Positions 17,545-26,445 are shown, counted from the first letter of the stretch. The stretch is DNA of 64,000 nucleotides from Clostridia bacterium (GCA_017462125.1 JAFTRQ010000203.1:1-64000); one strand, 5' to 3'. Numbers and translations are program-made. Notes: generated from the sequence alone by a model not told the origin.

Positions 17545-18168
17545 ATGAAAGCATACATATTTACAGGCGGTGAGATCCATCACCAATATATAGCCGAAAG
17601 ACCCGAGGAGGGGGATCTTGTGATCTCTGCCGACGCGGGCTATCGCAATGCCACTCTTATGGGTGTGCACACCAATATTCTGATCGGGGATTTTGATTCT
17701 CTTGGCAGTATTCCCGAGGACGTAGACGAGGTCCGACAGCTTCCTGTAGAGAAGGATCTCACAGATACGCAGGTTGCGGTGGAGATCGCGATGGAAAAGG
17801 AAGCTGAGGAAATCATCATTGTGGGCAGTACCGCGGGTAGATTTGACCACGCGCTCTCTACGATTGCGATCTTGGAAAAATATTGGGAGTCTCGCGTTCC
17901 AATGTATATTGTCAACGGCCAGAATCGCGTCAGATTTATCCGTAACAGCGGATTTATCGTTGTGCGCAGTCAATATAAGTATTTTTCGTTGATCGCCGCA
18001 GACGAAAAGGTTAAGGGCGTCAGCATTGACGGCGCAAAGTACCCGCTGGTCAATGCTACGCTGACACGCAAGCATCAGTTTGCGGTGTCCAATGAGATCA
18101 CCAAGAATTGCGCGTTGATCAACGTGAAAAAGGGCGGAATTTTTATTATCGAGTCGAGAGATCTTTGA
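17545..18168 (+). CDS. thiN: thiamine diphosphokinase
   Basis: A 207-residue enzyme converting thiamine and ATP to thiamine diphosphate. Family motifs are ISADAGYRN, IGDFDSLG, the catalytic EKDLTDTQ and GRFDHAL, followed by the C-terminal beta-sandwich. It starts 2 bp after rsgA and precedes spoVM, the same order as in Bacillus (rsgA-rpe-thiN-spoVM, minus rpe). Confidence 0.95.
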   Translation: MKAYIFTGGEIHHQYIAERPEEGDLVISADAGYRNATLMGVHTNILIGDFDSLGSIPEDVDEVRQLPVEKDLTDTQVAVEIAMEKEAEEIIIVGSTAGRFDHALSTIAILEKYWESRVPMYIVNGQNRVRFIRNSGFIVVRSQYKYFSLIAADEKVKGVSIDGAKYPLVNATLTRKHQFAVSNEITKNCALINVKKGGIFIIESRDL

Positions 18169-18237
18169 TTTTTTCGTACGGTTGGAGGCCTTCGGGCATA
18201 TAATGTTGGTGAAAACATTATTTGCAGGAGGTCTCTT

Positions 18238-18327
18238 ATGAAAATAGTTCTCGTTCGCTCCCCGTCCTTTCTTTCTCCTATCTTGAGAAAGATCTTTGGA
18301 ATAAAGAAAGAGAAGAAAAAAAGATAA
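18238..18327 (+). CDS. spoVM: stage V sporulation protein M (29 aa)
   Basis: A 29-codon gene preceded by the very strong ribosome site GCAGGAGG, six nt before the ATG. The peptide starts MKIVLVRSPSFLSPILRK and ends in a lysine-rich tail (FGIKKEKKKR). This matches the amphipathic-helix SpoVM pattern (MK-hydrophobic-x-x-P-x-FL...I-R). SpoVM recognises the convex forespore membrane and anchors SpoIVA to start coat assembly. Its location just after thiN is the conserved spoVM position in Firmicutes. A possible sporulation or sigma-A -10 element CATATAAT lies about 40 nt upstream (18197-18204). It is too short for routine gene callers. Confidence 0.9.
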   Translation: MKIVLVRSPSFLSPILRKIFGIKKEKKKR

Positions 18328-18394
18328 ACCACATCATCAAGATTTATAAAACGGCTTTAACAAAGACTATCCTTATTGAAGGTTTTTGAAGTTT

Positions 18395-18422
18395 TTAGAA
18401 ACTTTTTCCAAAAAGTTTCTAA
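18395..18422. repeat. perfect 13-bp palindrome before the YgiQ gene
   Basis: TTAGAAACTTTTT (18395-18407) and its exact complement (18410-18422) are separated by 2 nt and followed by a GCCGTCGGAG tail resembling the GCCGCCGGAG after the hairpins at 1-113. It may terminate spoVM transcription, and it belongs to the same palindrome family. Confidence 0.55.
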
Positions 18423-18438
18423 GCCGTCGGAGACAAAA

Positions 18439-20457
18439 ATGAAAGAAAAAATGTTTTTTCCCGTAACAAGGGAGGAGATGGAAGCGAGGGGCTGGGAAGA
18501 GCCCGATTTCGTATACGTTTGCGGTGATGCCTACGTGGATCATCCGTCCTTTGGCGCGACGATTATCTGCCGCGTCCTTGAGGATAAGGGCTTCAGAGTA
18601 GCGTTCCTTTCTCAACCCGATTACAAGAGCTGTGAGGAGTTCAAGAAATTCGGTCGTCCAAGGCTTGGCTTCCTCGTCAGCGCGGGTAATATCGACTCTA
18701 TGGTGGCGCACTATACCGCGGCGAAAAAGAAGCGTACCTATGATTACTATTCGCCCGGTGGTAAGATGGGCAAACGCCCCGACCGCGCATTGATCGTCTA
18801 TTCCAACCGTATCCGTGAGGCTTACGGCGACGTGCCGATCATTCTCGGCGGTCTTGAAGCATCCTTGCGCCGATTTGCGCATTATGATTATTGGGACGAT
18901 AAGGTCCGCCGAAGCGTGCTGGTGGATAGCCGCGCCGACATACTGACCTACGGTATGGGCGAGAAGATCCTTGTCCGAATCGCAGAGCTTCTGGATAAGG
19001 GCGTGCCGATCAAAAAGATACGCGACGTCAGAGGTACCGTCTACCTTGCAAAGCCCGAGGATAAGATCAACTATCCCGTGGCGGCAACCTTTGATTATAA
19101 CGACCTTAAGACCGACAAAAGAAAGTATGCTGAGGCGTTCGGTGTGCAGTATAAGAATCAGGACAGCATAAACGGAAAGGCGATTTGCGAGATCTATGAC
19201 GGTAAGATGCTGGTGCAGAATCCACCTATGCCGCCTCTTGAGCGCGAGGAGCTTGACCACGTTTATAGCCTGCCGTATATGCGCGCGTACCACCCGATGT
19301 ATGAAGCCGAGGGAGGAGTTCCCGCTATTGAGGAGGTCAAATTCTCCCTGACTCACAACCGCGGCTGCTTCGGCGCCTGCAACTTCTGCGCTTTGGCATT
19401 CCACCAAGGCAGAACGGTGCGTTCGCGCAGCATACAAAGTGTGGTTGAGGAGGCAAAGATCATCGCAGAAATGCCTGATTTTAAGGGCTACATACACGAC
19501 GTTGGCGGCCCTACGGCAAATTTCCGCTATCCCTCTTGCGACAAGCAGCTTGAGAGCGGTGTCTGCCCTAACCGCAAATGTCTCGCTCCCACACCCTGCA
19601 AGAATCTGAAGGTCGATCACAGCGAATATATCAAGTTGATCGAGGAGATCGAGAGGATACCGAGAGTCAAGAAGGTCTTCGTTCGCTCGGGTATTCGATT
19701 TGACTATCTGATGTGCGATAAGGACGACAGCTTTTTCCGCAAGCTTGTCCGCGATAACGTTTCGGGACAGCTGAAGGTTGCCCCCGAGCATTGCTCAAGT
19801 CCTGTGCTGAGATGTATGGGCAAGCCCGATTTTCAAGTCTATCAAGGCTTCAGAAAGAAGTTTTTTGAGATCACCAAGGAGATGGGGAAGGAGCAATATC
19901 TCGTTCCGTATCTGATGTCAAGCCATCCCGGATCCACCTTGAACGATGCCATAGAGCTGGCGGTCTGTCTCAAGCGTGATCATTATGCCCCCGAGCAGGT
20001 GCAGGATTATTATCCCACCCCCGGAACTGCATCCACGGTTATGTATTATACGGGCATCAATCCCCTTGATATGAAGCCTGTCTACGTTGCTACCGATTAC
20101 CACGAAAAGCAGCTTCAGCGCGCGCTTTTGCAGTATAACCGTCCGCAGAATGCCGACCTCGTCCGCGAGGCGCTTGTAAAGGCAGGCAGGGAAGACCTTA
20201 TCGGTTACGGTGAAGAATGTCTCGTCCGTCCCGCAGGCGGAAAGGCTCAAATTTCGGGCAGACCCGCGCAAAAGGGCGGAAACAACCCCAAAACGCAGGT
20301 GAGAACTGAAAGAGCGGGCGCTAAAAAGGCGGATTCTAAGCCGAAAAGCGATAAAACCGCAAAAAATACAACGCAATTGCCTCAAAAATCACAAAAACCC
20401 ACCTATAAAGCCGGTTGGGCAAAGCCAAAGGCGAAAAAAGGCGGGAAGAAGAAATAA
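18439..20457 (+). CDS. YgiQ-family radical SAM protein (UPF0313)
   Basis: A 672-residue protein with the YgiQ N-terminal domain (DFVYVCGDAYVDHPSFG) and PIILGGLEASLRRFAHYDYW. The radical-SAM cluster motif is CFGACNFC, and a conserved C-terminal domain contains VQDYYPTPGT. The last 70 residues are a basic, low-complexity K/Q/P-rich tail ending KKGGKKK, which may bind nucleic acid. The biochemical function of the family is not established. ATG 18439 is used, with CGGAG upstream; an extension to 18376 runs through a palindrome and is unlikely. A strong terminator follows. Confidence 0.92.
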   Translation: MKEKMFFPVTREEMEARGWEEPDFVYVCGDAYVDHPSFGATIICRVLEDKGFRVAFLSQPDYKSCEEFKKFGRPRLGFLVSAGNIDSMVAHYTAAKKKRTYDYYSPGGKMGKRPDRALIVYSNRIREAYGDVPIILGGLEASLRRFAHYDYWDDKVRRSVLVDSRADILTYGMGEKILVRIAELLDKGVPIKKIRDVRGTVYLAKPEDKINYPVAATFDYNDLKTDKRKYAEAFGVQYKNQDSINGKAICEIYDGKMLVQNPPMPPLEREELDHVYSLPYMRAYHPMYEAEGGVPAIEEVKFSLTHNRGCFGACNFCALAFHQGRTVRSRSIQSVVEEAKIIAEMPDFKGYIHDVGGPTANFRYPSCDKQLESGVCPNRKCLAPTPCKNLKVDHSEYIKLIEEIERIPRVKKVFVRSGIRFDYLMCDKDDSFFRKLVRDNVSGQLKVAPEHCSSPVLRCMGKPDFQVYQGFRKKFFEITKEMGKEQYLVPYLMSSHPGSTLNDAIELAVCLKRDHYAPEQVQDYYPTPGTASTVMYYTGINPLDMKPVYVATDYHEKQLQRALLQYNRPQNADLVREALVKAGREDLIGYGEECLVRPAGGKAQISGRPAQKGGNNPKTQVRTERAGAKKADSKPKSDKTAKNTTQLPQKSQKPTYKAGWAKPKAKKGGKKK

Positions 20458-20464
20458 TATAACA

Positions 20465-20498
20465 AAAAGCAGTTGAGCCCGAGGGTTCAACTGCTTTT
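20465..20498. terminator. bidirectional terminator
   Basis: AAAAGCAGTTGA and TCAACTGCTTTT form a stem with GC pairs above it, lying between the convergent YgiQ and GH127 genes. Confidence 0.8.
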
Positions 20499-20565
20499 CG
20501 TATTTGAAGATTCGCTTTCAAAAAGATCACCAATCAATCAAAATTTGAAGCATTTACGTATGTTT

Positions 20566-22332
20566 TTATTTCTCGAAAAGCGGGAAGCAAACGAAATGCT
20601 CACCGGGGATGATCTCGTAGTAGGGTACCATATCGTAGCCGTCCATGTCCTTGATCTTGAAATGAAGCGGCTTGCCGCGTTTTTTGGTCAGACGGGCGGG
20701 AAGCTCCTCTCCCTTTCCCGTGACGGTAACTCCGTTGGGATGGTTTCGCGGTCCGCGCAGGGCGTAGAGCAGAGGGCCGTAGGTGTACGCCATGCGGCTG
20801 TAGCCCTCCACGTCATGCTCACCCGAGTAGCCGTGGCATTTCCAGGAGAATGGGATCTCGAATTCGATCCTGTCCCCACTCTGCCAAAGTCTTGTGAGGG
20901 TCACGTAGGTTCCCGCCTCGCCCTCGGCGATCTGCTCTCCGTTCAGATAGATCGACACGCTTGATTTGGCGTAGCAGGGGATACGGAGCTTGACGGTATA
21001 GTCGTGAGGCGCGTCGCTTTCAAACAGGAAGGAGACTTTTCCGTCAAAGGGATAGTTGGTTTTTTCGGTTACCTTGACGTTGCCAAGCTCTCTCTCCCAA
21101 TTCAGCTCCGCGTCGGCGTAAATATCGCAGTACAGCGTATTTTCGTTGAGAGTGAAAAGATACTCGGGGAGACACGCCATGATCTTCGTTCCCGTACCCG
21201 AGCAACAGCTGTTGGGACGAACGGGCTCGCGGACGCACTCGTCAAGCATGGCGAAGGAGCGGATGTCTACGTGAGAGTATTGCAGAGCGAAGACGACGTT
21301 GTATAGAGATTGCTCGATCTCAAAGACGTATGCCTCCACGTCGGGGTAGAGACGGTGCATGCGTTGATTGAGCCCGATCCAGAAGGCGCTGGTGCAAAGC
21401 TCGTTGTACCGCTGATCCTTGCTGTTGTAGATCAGACGGTGTCCCTGCGCCGCGCCGCCGAAGCGCTCGCACATAATGATGCCTCCACCGGGATGTTGCC
21501 AGTCGCGCCTGTATTGCAAAAGCACGTTTCTTACGGCGTTGAGATAATAGGGCGCTCCCGTATAGCGATAGAGGTCAAGATAGCCTTCAAATGCCTCAAG
21601 CTCGCTTCCGTGAGGGTGAGGCTCAACACCCGGCTGCTTTCTTGTGCAGACCGCCATGGGCTCGTTGTGCAAAAACTGCCCGAGACGCCAATCCTCCTCA
21701 TAGGTCTCGCGGGATATCTTGATATCGTCCTCACAGCCAATAGGGGAAAGATAGACCTGCGGGGAGGCGACCACGCCCTGAAAGGCCAGCTCGAGATACT
21801 TGATCACGGGCAGATCGGCACAACGGTTGAACCAGTCCTGCCAGAGACGGAGCATTCGGTAGGCCCGCTTTTCTCCCGCCATTCCCGCCGCCAAAAGTCC
21901 GTAGGTCAGCCAGATGCGGACGTAGTGGGGATATTCGCGCCAAGCAAAGTCGGCTTTGTTGATGGGCATCAGAAAGCCATCGATCTCCTGTGAGTCCTCC
22001 AGAAAATCCAGCACCTCATTCATGCCCTTTCGCAATTCCTCGTTTTCCTCCCAGCGTAGGGCGTTGCCCGCGCACATGAGATATTGAGAGGCGGTCTGCC
22101 CCTTCAGATTGTCCTCAAAATGCCCCGAATAGCGGATGCCCTTAGGCTCCCGTCCTGCTTTTACGTCGAACCAGTATCGCATACGGTCCATATCCAGCTG
22201 TGTGAGATTGAATTTGACGTTGTCGTCAAATACCTGACGGAAAAGTCCGCCCGTGAGCCTTACTCCGTGCAGTGGAGTGAAGATCCTGTCGGGAATACGG
22301 AGCTTTTGATTGTAGTTTTCGTATTGTTTCAT
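20566..22332 (-). CDS. GH127/DUF1680 beta-L-arabinofuranosidase-like glycosidase
   Basis: A 588-residue (alpha/alpha)6-barrel glycosidase with a C-terminal beta-sandwich. Diagnostic pieces are GFLMPI near the N-terminus, YNELCTSAFW (Glu and Cys of the zinc/active-site region) and NSCCSGTG, the double-cysteine motif whose first Cys is the GH127 nucleophile. The enzymes release L-arabinofuranose or related sugars. No signal peptide is present, so the substrate must be imported oligosaccharide. The ATG at 22332 follows GGAGG by five bases. It is monocistronic with a long leader. Confidence 0.85.
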   Translation of the reverse strand: MKQYENYNQKLRIPDRIFTPLHGVRLTGGLFRQVFDDNVKFNLTQLDMDRMRYWFDVKAGREPKGIRYSGHFEDNLKGQTASQYLMCAGNALRWEENEELRKGMNEVLDFLEDSQEIDGFLMPINKADFAWREYPHYVRIWLTYGLLAAGMAGEKRAYRMLRLWQDWFNRCADLPVIKYLELAFQGVVASPQVYLSPIGCEDDIKISRETYEEDWRLGQFLHNEPMAVCTRKQPGVEPHPHGSELEAFEGYLDLYRYTGAPYYLNAVRNVLLQYRRDWQHPGGGIIMCERFGGAAQGHRLIYNSKDQRYNELCTSAFWIGLNQRMHRLYPDVEAYVFEIEQSLYNVVFALQYSHVDIRSFAMLDECVREPVRPNSCCSGTGTKIMACLPEYLFTLNENTLYCDIYADAELNWERELGNVKVTEKTNYPFDGKVSFLFESDAPHDYTVKLRIPCYAKSSVSIYLNGEQIAEGEAGTYVTLTRLWQSGDRIEFEIPFSWKCHGYSGEHDVEGYSRMAYTYGPLLYALRGPRNHPNGVTVTGKGEELPARLTKKRGKPLHFKIKDMDGYDMVPYYEIIPGEHFVCFPLFEK

Positions 22333-22656
22333 GAAACCTCCAATTTTAGTCCGCTTCGTCATCCCCGTATCGTCCGGCGGACAGATGCGAAATCTGCGGT
22401 GTTATTGCCGTCAAGGTAAACTGCGATAAAGAGGGGCATTCGACGGCCCGTCGATGCTTGTCCTCCCATCCTGTGCGTTTTGCCTTGACGTTGCATTCAT
22501 TATAACATAATCTTACAGATTTTTCTATACTTTTTTGAATTTTGATCGGTTTTTTATGAAAACATTTTTGAGGTTTTTGGAAGAGAGGAGAGCGCGAGAG
22601 GGGAGAAACCTTTTTCCTAAAAAAAGGTTTCTCCCCTCTCGCATATTAAAAACTAA
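22333..22656 (-). other. GH127 leader region and downstream hairpin of the CD1247-type gene
   Basis: No gene is seen in these 324 bp. On the minus strand a TATAAT (revcomp at about 22500) lies about 165 nt upstream of the GH127 start without a clear -35. The resulting leader contains a GCATCGACGG/CCGTCGAATGC hairpin. At 22594-22642 a perfect 22-bp palindrome (5-nt loop) forms the terminator of the next minus-strand gene. Confidence 0.5.
22594..22642 (-). terminator. 22-bp palindromic terminator
   Basis: Arms 22594-22615 and 22621-22642 are perfectly complementary around cctaa, with a T/A-rich tip and GC-rich base, 14 bp after the minus-strand stop codon at 22657. It belongs to the same T/A-centred palindrome family as the element at 44016-44053. 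Confidence 0.75.
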
Positions 22657-23130
22657 TTATTCCTCAACAGGGTCAACGTCGTCCTCTTCGATTGCGCAAT
22701 CAAAAGGGCTCTGGCAAGCGGGGCAGATAAGGTCTTCTGTGTCCATGCTGCTGTCGATGCAAACGATCTCGCCGCAAGAAGGGCACTGGATCTCAAAGTA
22801 GTCCTCGTCATCGCAGAATTCGCAGTCGCCACAGCAATCGCAAGCGTCGCAATCGCCGTCGCACTCCTCGTCATCCCATTCATCGTCCCATTCGTCTTCG
22901 TCGTCCTCGTCAACAAGAACCTCTTCAACGTCACCAAGATCCTCATCAAGCTCCTCGCAGTAGTCGTGAAGATCCTCAACGTCGCACTGAAGTCCTTCGA
23001 TCTCCTCTGCCATATCCTGACAGAGGTCAAGAAGCGCCTTGATTACCTTTGCCTCGGCAGAATCCGCCTTATCGAATCCAAGACCCTCACAAAGGCCCTT
23101 AATGTATGCTGTTTTTTCAAGAAGTGTCAT
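22657..23130 (-). CDS. CD1247-type protein with acidic/Cys-rich linker and zinc ribbon
   Basis: A 157-residue cytoplasmic protein. The N-terminus (MTLLEKTAYIKGLCEGLG to about residue 60) matches the clostridial CD1247 N-terminal helical domain. A very acidic stretch of Asp/Glu/Trp follows, then a dense cysteine run (CDGDCDACDCCGDCEFC) and a C-terminal zinc ribbon with CPSCG and CPAC. The function is unknown; the Cys clusters suggest metal binding. The start at 23130 has GGAGG upstream. It lies downstream of efp, from which a terminator separates it. Confidence 0.75.
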   Translation of the reverse strand: MTLLEKTAYIKGLCEGLGFDKADSAEAKVIKALLDLCQDMAEEIEGLQCDVEDLHDYCEELDEDLGDVEEVLVDEDDEDEWDDEWDDEECDGDCDACDCCGDCEFCDDEDYFEIQCPSCGEIVCIDSSMDTEDLICPACQSPFDCAIEEDDVDPVEE

Positions 23131-23168
23131 TTTTATTTCCTCCGAATTATGTAATCTGTTTGAAAAGC

Positions 23169-23217
23169 ATAAAACGGGAGCCTTGCGCACAAGTTGTACA
23201 AAAGCCTCCCGTTTTAT
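23169..23217 (-). terminator. terminator after efp
   Basis: ATAAAACGGGAG (23169-23180) pairs with CTCCCGTTTTAT (23206-23217) just after the efp stop on the minus strand. Confidence 0.75.
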
Positions 23218-23228
23218 AAGTTTAGTGA

Positions 23229-23786
23229 TCAAGCACGGGACAGATATTCACCTGTACGGGTGTCGATCTTAAGAACGTCGCCAACGTTGATGAAGAGCGG
23301 AACCTTGATAACAGCGCCTGTTTCAAGAGTTGCGGGCTTCAGAGCGTTAGTAGCAGTGTTTCCTGCGAAACCGGGGTCGGTCTCGGTAACCTCAAGCTCA
23401 ACGAATGTGGGAGCTTCAACTCCGAATACGTTGCCCTTGTAGGAAATGATCTTACACATCATCTCTTCCTTAACGAACTTGAACGCGTCGCCAAGCTTGT
23501 CCGCATTAAGGGGAAGCATGTCGAACGTTTCCATGTCCATGAAGTAGTAAAGATCGCCATCGTTGTAGGAATACTGCATATCCTTTCTTTCGATGTATGC
23601 GTTCTCATACTTATCTGTAGGGCTGAAGGTCTTTTCGATAACTGCTCCGGAAATAACATTCTTGAGCTTTGTACGAACGAAAGCCGCGCCCTTACCGGGT
23701 TTTACGTGCTGGAACTCGATAACCTGATATACGTTACCTTCCATTTCAAAAGTAATACCGTTTTTAAAATCGCCGGCTACTACCAT
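23229..23786 (-). CDS. efp: elongation factor P
   Basis: A 185-residue three-domain translation factor that rescues ribosomes at polyproline stretches. The KOW-like domain I loop carries PGKG with the tip residue K32 ([12 protein letters not shown]), and the C-terminal OB domain ends with the signature [18 protein letters not shown]. The start at 23786 follows GGAGG by about nine bases. It has its own promoter and terminator. Confidence 0.97.
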   Translation of the reverse strand: MVVAGDFKNGITFEMEGNVYQVIEFQHVKPGKGAAFVRTKLKNVISGAVIEKTFSPTDKYENAYIERKDMQYSYNDGDLYYFMDMETFDMLPLNADKLGDAFKFVKEEMMCKIISYKGNVFGVEAPTFVELEVTETDPGFAGNTATNALKPATLETGAVIKVPLFINVGDVLKIDTRTGEYLSRA

Positions 23787-23840
23787 ATTGATGTACCTCC
23801 AAATTAGCACTGATTTTTAGTTGTGCATAGTTTACATTTC

Positions 23841-23869
23841 ATTATATAACAAAAATACGATTTTTTCAA
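23841..23869 (-). promoter_or_regulatory. sigma-A promoter of efp
   Basis: On the minus strand, TTGAAA (23864-23869), a 17-nt spacer and TATAAT (23841-23846) lie about 55 nt before the efp start. Confidence 0.75.
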
Positions 23870-23922
23870 GAGGACTTGGCATAAAAAATGTAAATTTTCT
23901 GTTACGAGCGCGCTTGCGTGCC

Positions 23923-24471
23923 TCAAAAGCAATGGCTTTCCAGAATTTTGCCGTCAAAGTCCTTGATAGCGATGCAACCGTTTTCGTAGACCGCGTAGGT
24001 TTTGGAATTGCCGCCCTTGGGTAGACTTACCGAGCCGGGATTGACACAGGGGACACCGTTTACATCGGTTTTTCCAAGCAAGTGAGTATGGCCGTAAAGG
24101 AAAACAACCCTTCCGGACAGAGGCGGTAGGTTATCGGGGGAATACTTGTGACCGTGGGACATGAACAAAGTAAGCTTGGCCTCGCTGTCATAAACAAAAG
24201 CGGTGTCCGAAAGCACAGGGAAGGAAAGCACCATCTGATCCACCTCGGTGTCGCAGTTGCCACGCACGCAGAGCAGCTTGTCCGCCACGGGATTCAGCAA
24301 TTCAATGACCTTTTTGGGGGCATAGCCCTCGGGCAGATCGTTTCTGGGGCCGTGGTACAAAATATCACCGAGAATCAGTATTTTTTCGGCATTTTCCTTT
24401 TCTGCCGCGTCAAGCATAGCCTGACAGCAGGCGGCGTCGCCGTGGATGTCGGAAGCAATCAATAACTTCAT
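23923..24471 (-). CDS. YfcE/MJ0936-family metallophosphodiesterase
   Basis: A 182-residue calcineurin-like phosphodiesterase with the full metal-site set: SDIHGD, ILGDILYHG, RGNCD, SHGH and YGHTH. Family enzymes hydrolyse phosphodiesters, often of unknown physiological nature. Its ATG overlaps the proA stop by the ATGA arrangement (24468-24471), so translation is coupled. It is the last gene of the flavin reductase-proA operon. Confidence 0.92.
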   Translation of the reverse strand: MKLLIASDIHGDAACCQAMLDAAEKENAEKILILGDILYHGPRNDLPEGYAPKKVIELLNPVADKLLCVRGNCDTEVDQMVLSFPVLSDTAFVYDSEAKLTLFMSHGHKYSPDNLPPLSGRVVFLYGHTHLLGKTDVNGVPCVNPGSVSLPKGGNSKTYAVYENGCIAIKDFDGKILESHCF

Positions 24472-25721
24472 CGTATCTGTCCCTCTCCTCTGATAAGATA
24501 TTTTTGCGTTGTCAATGCCGCAAGACCCATAGGGCCTCTTGCGTGGAGCTTTTGCGTGGAGATGCCGATTTCTGCACCAAAGCCAAACTCGCCGCCGTCG
24601 GTAAATCTGGTGGATGCGTTGACGTAGACCGCCGCCGCGTCCACGTATTTGCGGAAATATTCGGCGTTCTTCTCGTCATTCGTGATGATCGCCTCGCTGT
24701 GACCGGTGTTGTATTTGTTGATGTGCTCAACCGCTTCTTCGGTAGAGCCGACTATCTTGACCGCAAGAATAAAATCGTCGTATTCGGTGTCAAAATCCTC
24801 GTCGGTTGCTGCTTTGCAGGAAACAATTTTTTGCGTTTCGGCACAGCCGCGGATCTCAAGAGCATATTTTTTGCCAACTTCATCGACGAATTTGGGCAAA
24901 AATTCGTTTGCTACCGAGCGATGGACAAGCATCGTCTCGATTGCGTTACATACTGCGGGACGGGAGCATTTTGCGTTGATGGCAACGTTGATTGCCATAG
25001 CAAGATCGGCAGACTCGTCAACATAAAGGTGACAGTTGCCCGCGCCGGTCTCGATGACGGGAACCTTTGCGTTGGTTACAACGGCTTGAATCAGCCTCTT
25101 GCCACCGCGGGGAATCAGCACGTCCACAAGACCGCGCGCCCCCATAAGGACGTTTGCGCTTTCGTGTCCCTCTCCCGGCTCAACAAAGCCGAGAATATCG
25201 GGATCGATTCTGCAGGACTTGATCGCATCCTTCATAATGTCAATCAGACAAAGGTTGGTATTGACCGCCTCGCGGCCACCGCGGAGAACTACCGCGTTAC
25301 CTGTTTTCAGGCACAATGCCGCCGCGTCAACGGTAACGTTTGGGCGCGCCTCATAAATGATAGCGACTACACCGAGAGGCACTCTTTGGCATGCTATTTC
25401 AAGACCGTTGGGCGTTGTAAACACCTCGCCCGAGCCTACGGGGTCCTTCAATCCGGTTAAAAAGAGCAGAGAATCGGCGATATCGTGTATTCTGCGCTCG
25501 TTGAGCATCAGTCGGTCAAGCATAGGCTTGGGAACGCCGTTTGCCTCGGCACTGTCAAGATCAAGCTTGTTTGCGGCGACGATTTCGTCTCTGCGCTCCA
25601 TGAGAGAGTTGGAGATCTTTATCAGTATTTCGTTTTTCTTTTTTGTGTTCTGCGCCGCAAAGGAGCGGGAAGCCTCCTTTGCTCTTTTGCATATATCCAA
25701 TACTTTTTCTTGAGTAGTCAT
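24468..25721 (-). CDS. proA: gamma-glutamyl phosphate reductase
   Basis: A 417-residue aldehyde-dehydrogenase-fold enzyme reducing gamma-glutamyl phosphate to glutamate semialdehyde in proline synthesis. The N-terminal NADPH-binding domain includes VVAIIYEARPNVT and NAVVLRGG; the catalytic cysteine is in CSRPAVCNAIETML. AAAGGA precedes the ATG. proB, its usual neighbour, is not adjacent; instead a flavin reductase gene precedes it by 12 bp and a phosphodiesterase overlaps its end. Confidence 0.96.
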   Translation of the reverse strand: MTTQEKVLDICKRAKEASRSFAAQNTKKKNEILIKISNSLMERRDEIVAANKLDLDSAEANGVPKPMLDRLMLNERRIHDIADSLLFLTGLKDPVGSGEVFTTPNGLEIACQRVPLGVVAIIYEARPNVTVDAAALCLKTGNAVVLRGGREAVNTNLCLIDIMKDAIKSCRIDPDILGFVEPGEGHESANVLMGARGLVDVLIPRGGKRLIQAVVTNAKVPVIETGAGNCHLYVDESADLAMAINVAINAKCSRPAVCNAIETMLVHRSVANEFLPKFVDEVGKKYALEIRGCAETQKIVSCKAATDEDFDTEYDDFILAVKIVGSTEEAVEHINKYNTGHSEAIITNDEKNAEYFRKYVDAAAVYVNASTRFTDGGEFGFGAEIGISTQKLHARGPMGLAALTTQKYLIRGEGQIR

Positions 25722-25733
25722 TTGATTGTTCCT

Positions 25734-26246
25734 TTATTGCTTTACAAGAATTTTTTCGATTTCAAGAATATAGAAGCGGTGGAAATCTCCGTCATAGTGG
25801 GAAAGATGGGAACGGTCGATAAATTTTTCTTCCTTGAGGTCATCGGCGTACAGCTTTTTACAGACCATAATGACATCCGCTTCCGCAATGGCGGGCACAC
25901 CCTCGGCATCCGTTACCGTGAGCCCGCACTCACGGAGCTTATCACGGTCGCGACCCGACTTGGTTCCGCAGAAGGACAAAGCCTTCTTGTATTTCTCGGA
26001 AAGGAAGCAGAGAGAAAGTCTATCGGCATCTTCGGTCAATTTGTAGGTGTATCTTTGCGGACGGATATATACCGTTGCAACCGGTCTGTTCCAAAGCACT
26101 CCAAGGCCTCCCCAACTGGCTGTCATTGCGTTGGCCCCGCTTTCCTTCGTTTTATCAGCGGCGGTGATCAGCATCCATTCCTTGCCGATGAGTCGGAAGG
26201 GGGAGCGGTCAAGCTCCTCGGGAGATATTTCACGGTAGTTGTTCAT
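25734..26246 (-). CDS. flavin reductase family protein (FMN-binding split barrel)
   Basis: A 170-residue member of the flavin reductase-like split-barrel family. MLITAADKTKESGANAMTASWGG and the aromatic/Arg segment AtVYIRPQRYTYKL form the FMN pocket in relatives. It probably reduces or binds FMN for a partner oxidoreductase. The start at 26246 follows GGAGGA; an upstream extension is unsupported. It is the first gene of an operon with proA. Confidence 0.85.
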   Translation of the reverse strand: MNNYREISPEELDRSPFRLIGKEWMLITAADKTKESGANAMTASWGGLGVLWNRPVATVYIRPQRYTYKLTEDADRLSLCFLSEKYKKALSFCGTKSGRDRDKLRECGLTVTDAEGVPAIAEADVIMVCKKLYADDLKEEKFIDRSHLSHYDGDFHRFYILEIEKILVKQ

Positions 26247-26288
26247 AAATTCCTCCGTTATTGCTTTAGTTTGATAAATTATAGGGAT

Positions 26289-26317
26289 ATTATAGCACAA
26301 TTCTCTGCGGATTTCAA
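26289..26317 (-). promoter_or_regulatory. sigma-A promoter of the flavin reductase-proA-yfcE operon
   Basis: TTGAAA (26312-26317), a 17-nt spacer and TATAAT (26289-26294) on the minus strand, about 43 nt before the start codon. Confidence 0.75.
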
Positions 26318-26412
26318 TAGGCGCGATAAAAAAGTGCAATTTTCTTTTTCAGTATATGATAGAGCTTGATGCCACGTTACTGCAAATGCCCGAATGGATA
26401 TGCTTATAAAGA

Positions 26413-26439
26413 ATCTCCCCTCGCCGCGCGAGGGGAGAT
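26413..26439 (-). terminator. terminator after SBP paralog 1
   Basis: ATCTCCCCTCGC-cgc-GCGAGGGGAGAT, a perfect 12-bp stem, lies 6 bp after the stop at 26446 on the minus strand. Confidence 0.8.
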
Positions 26440-26445
26440 GAGATA

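Noticed and set aside
24468..24471. Frameshift between proA and the phosphodiesterase gene
   Set aside because: The ATGA overlap is ordinary translational coupling and both proteins are complete.
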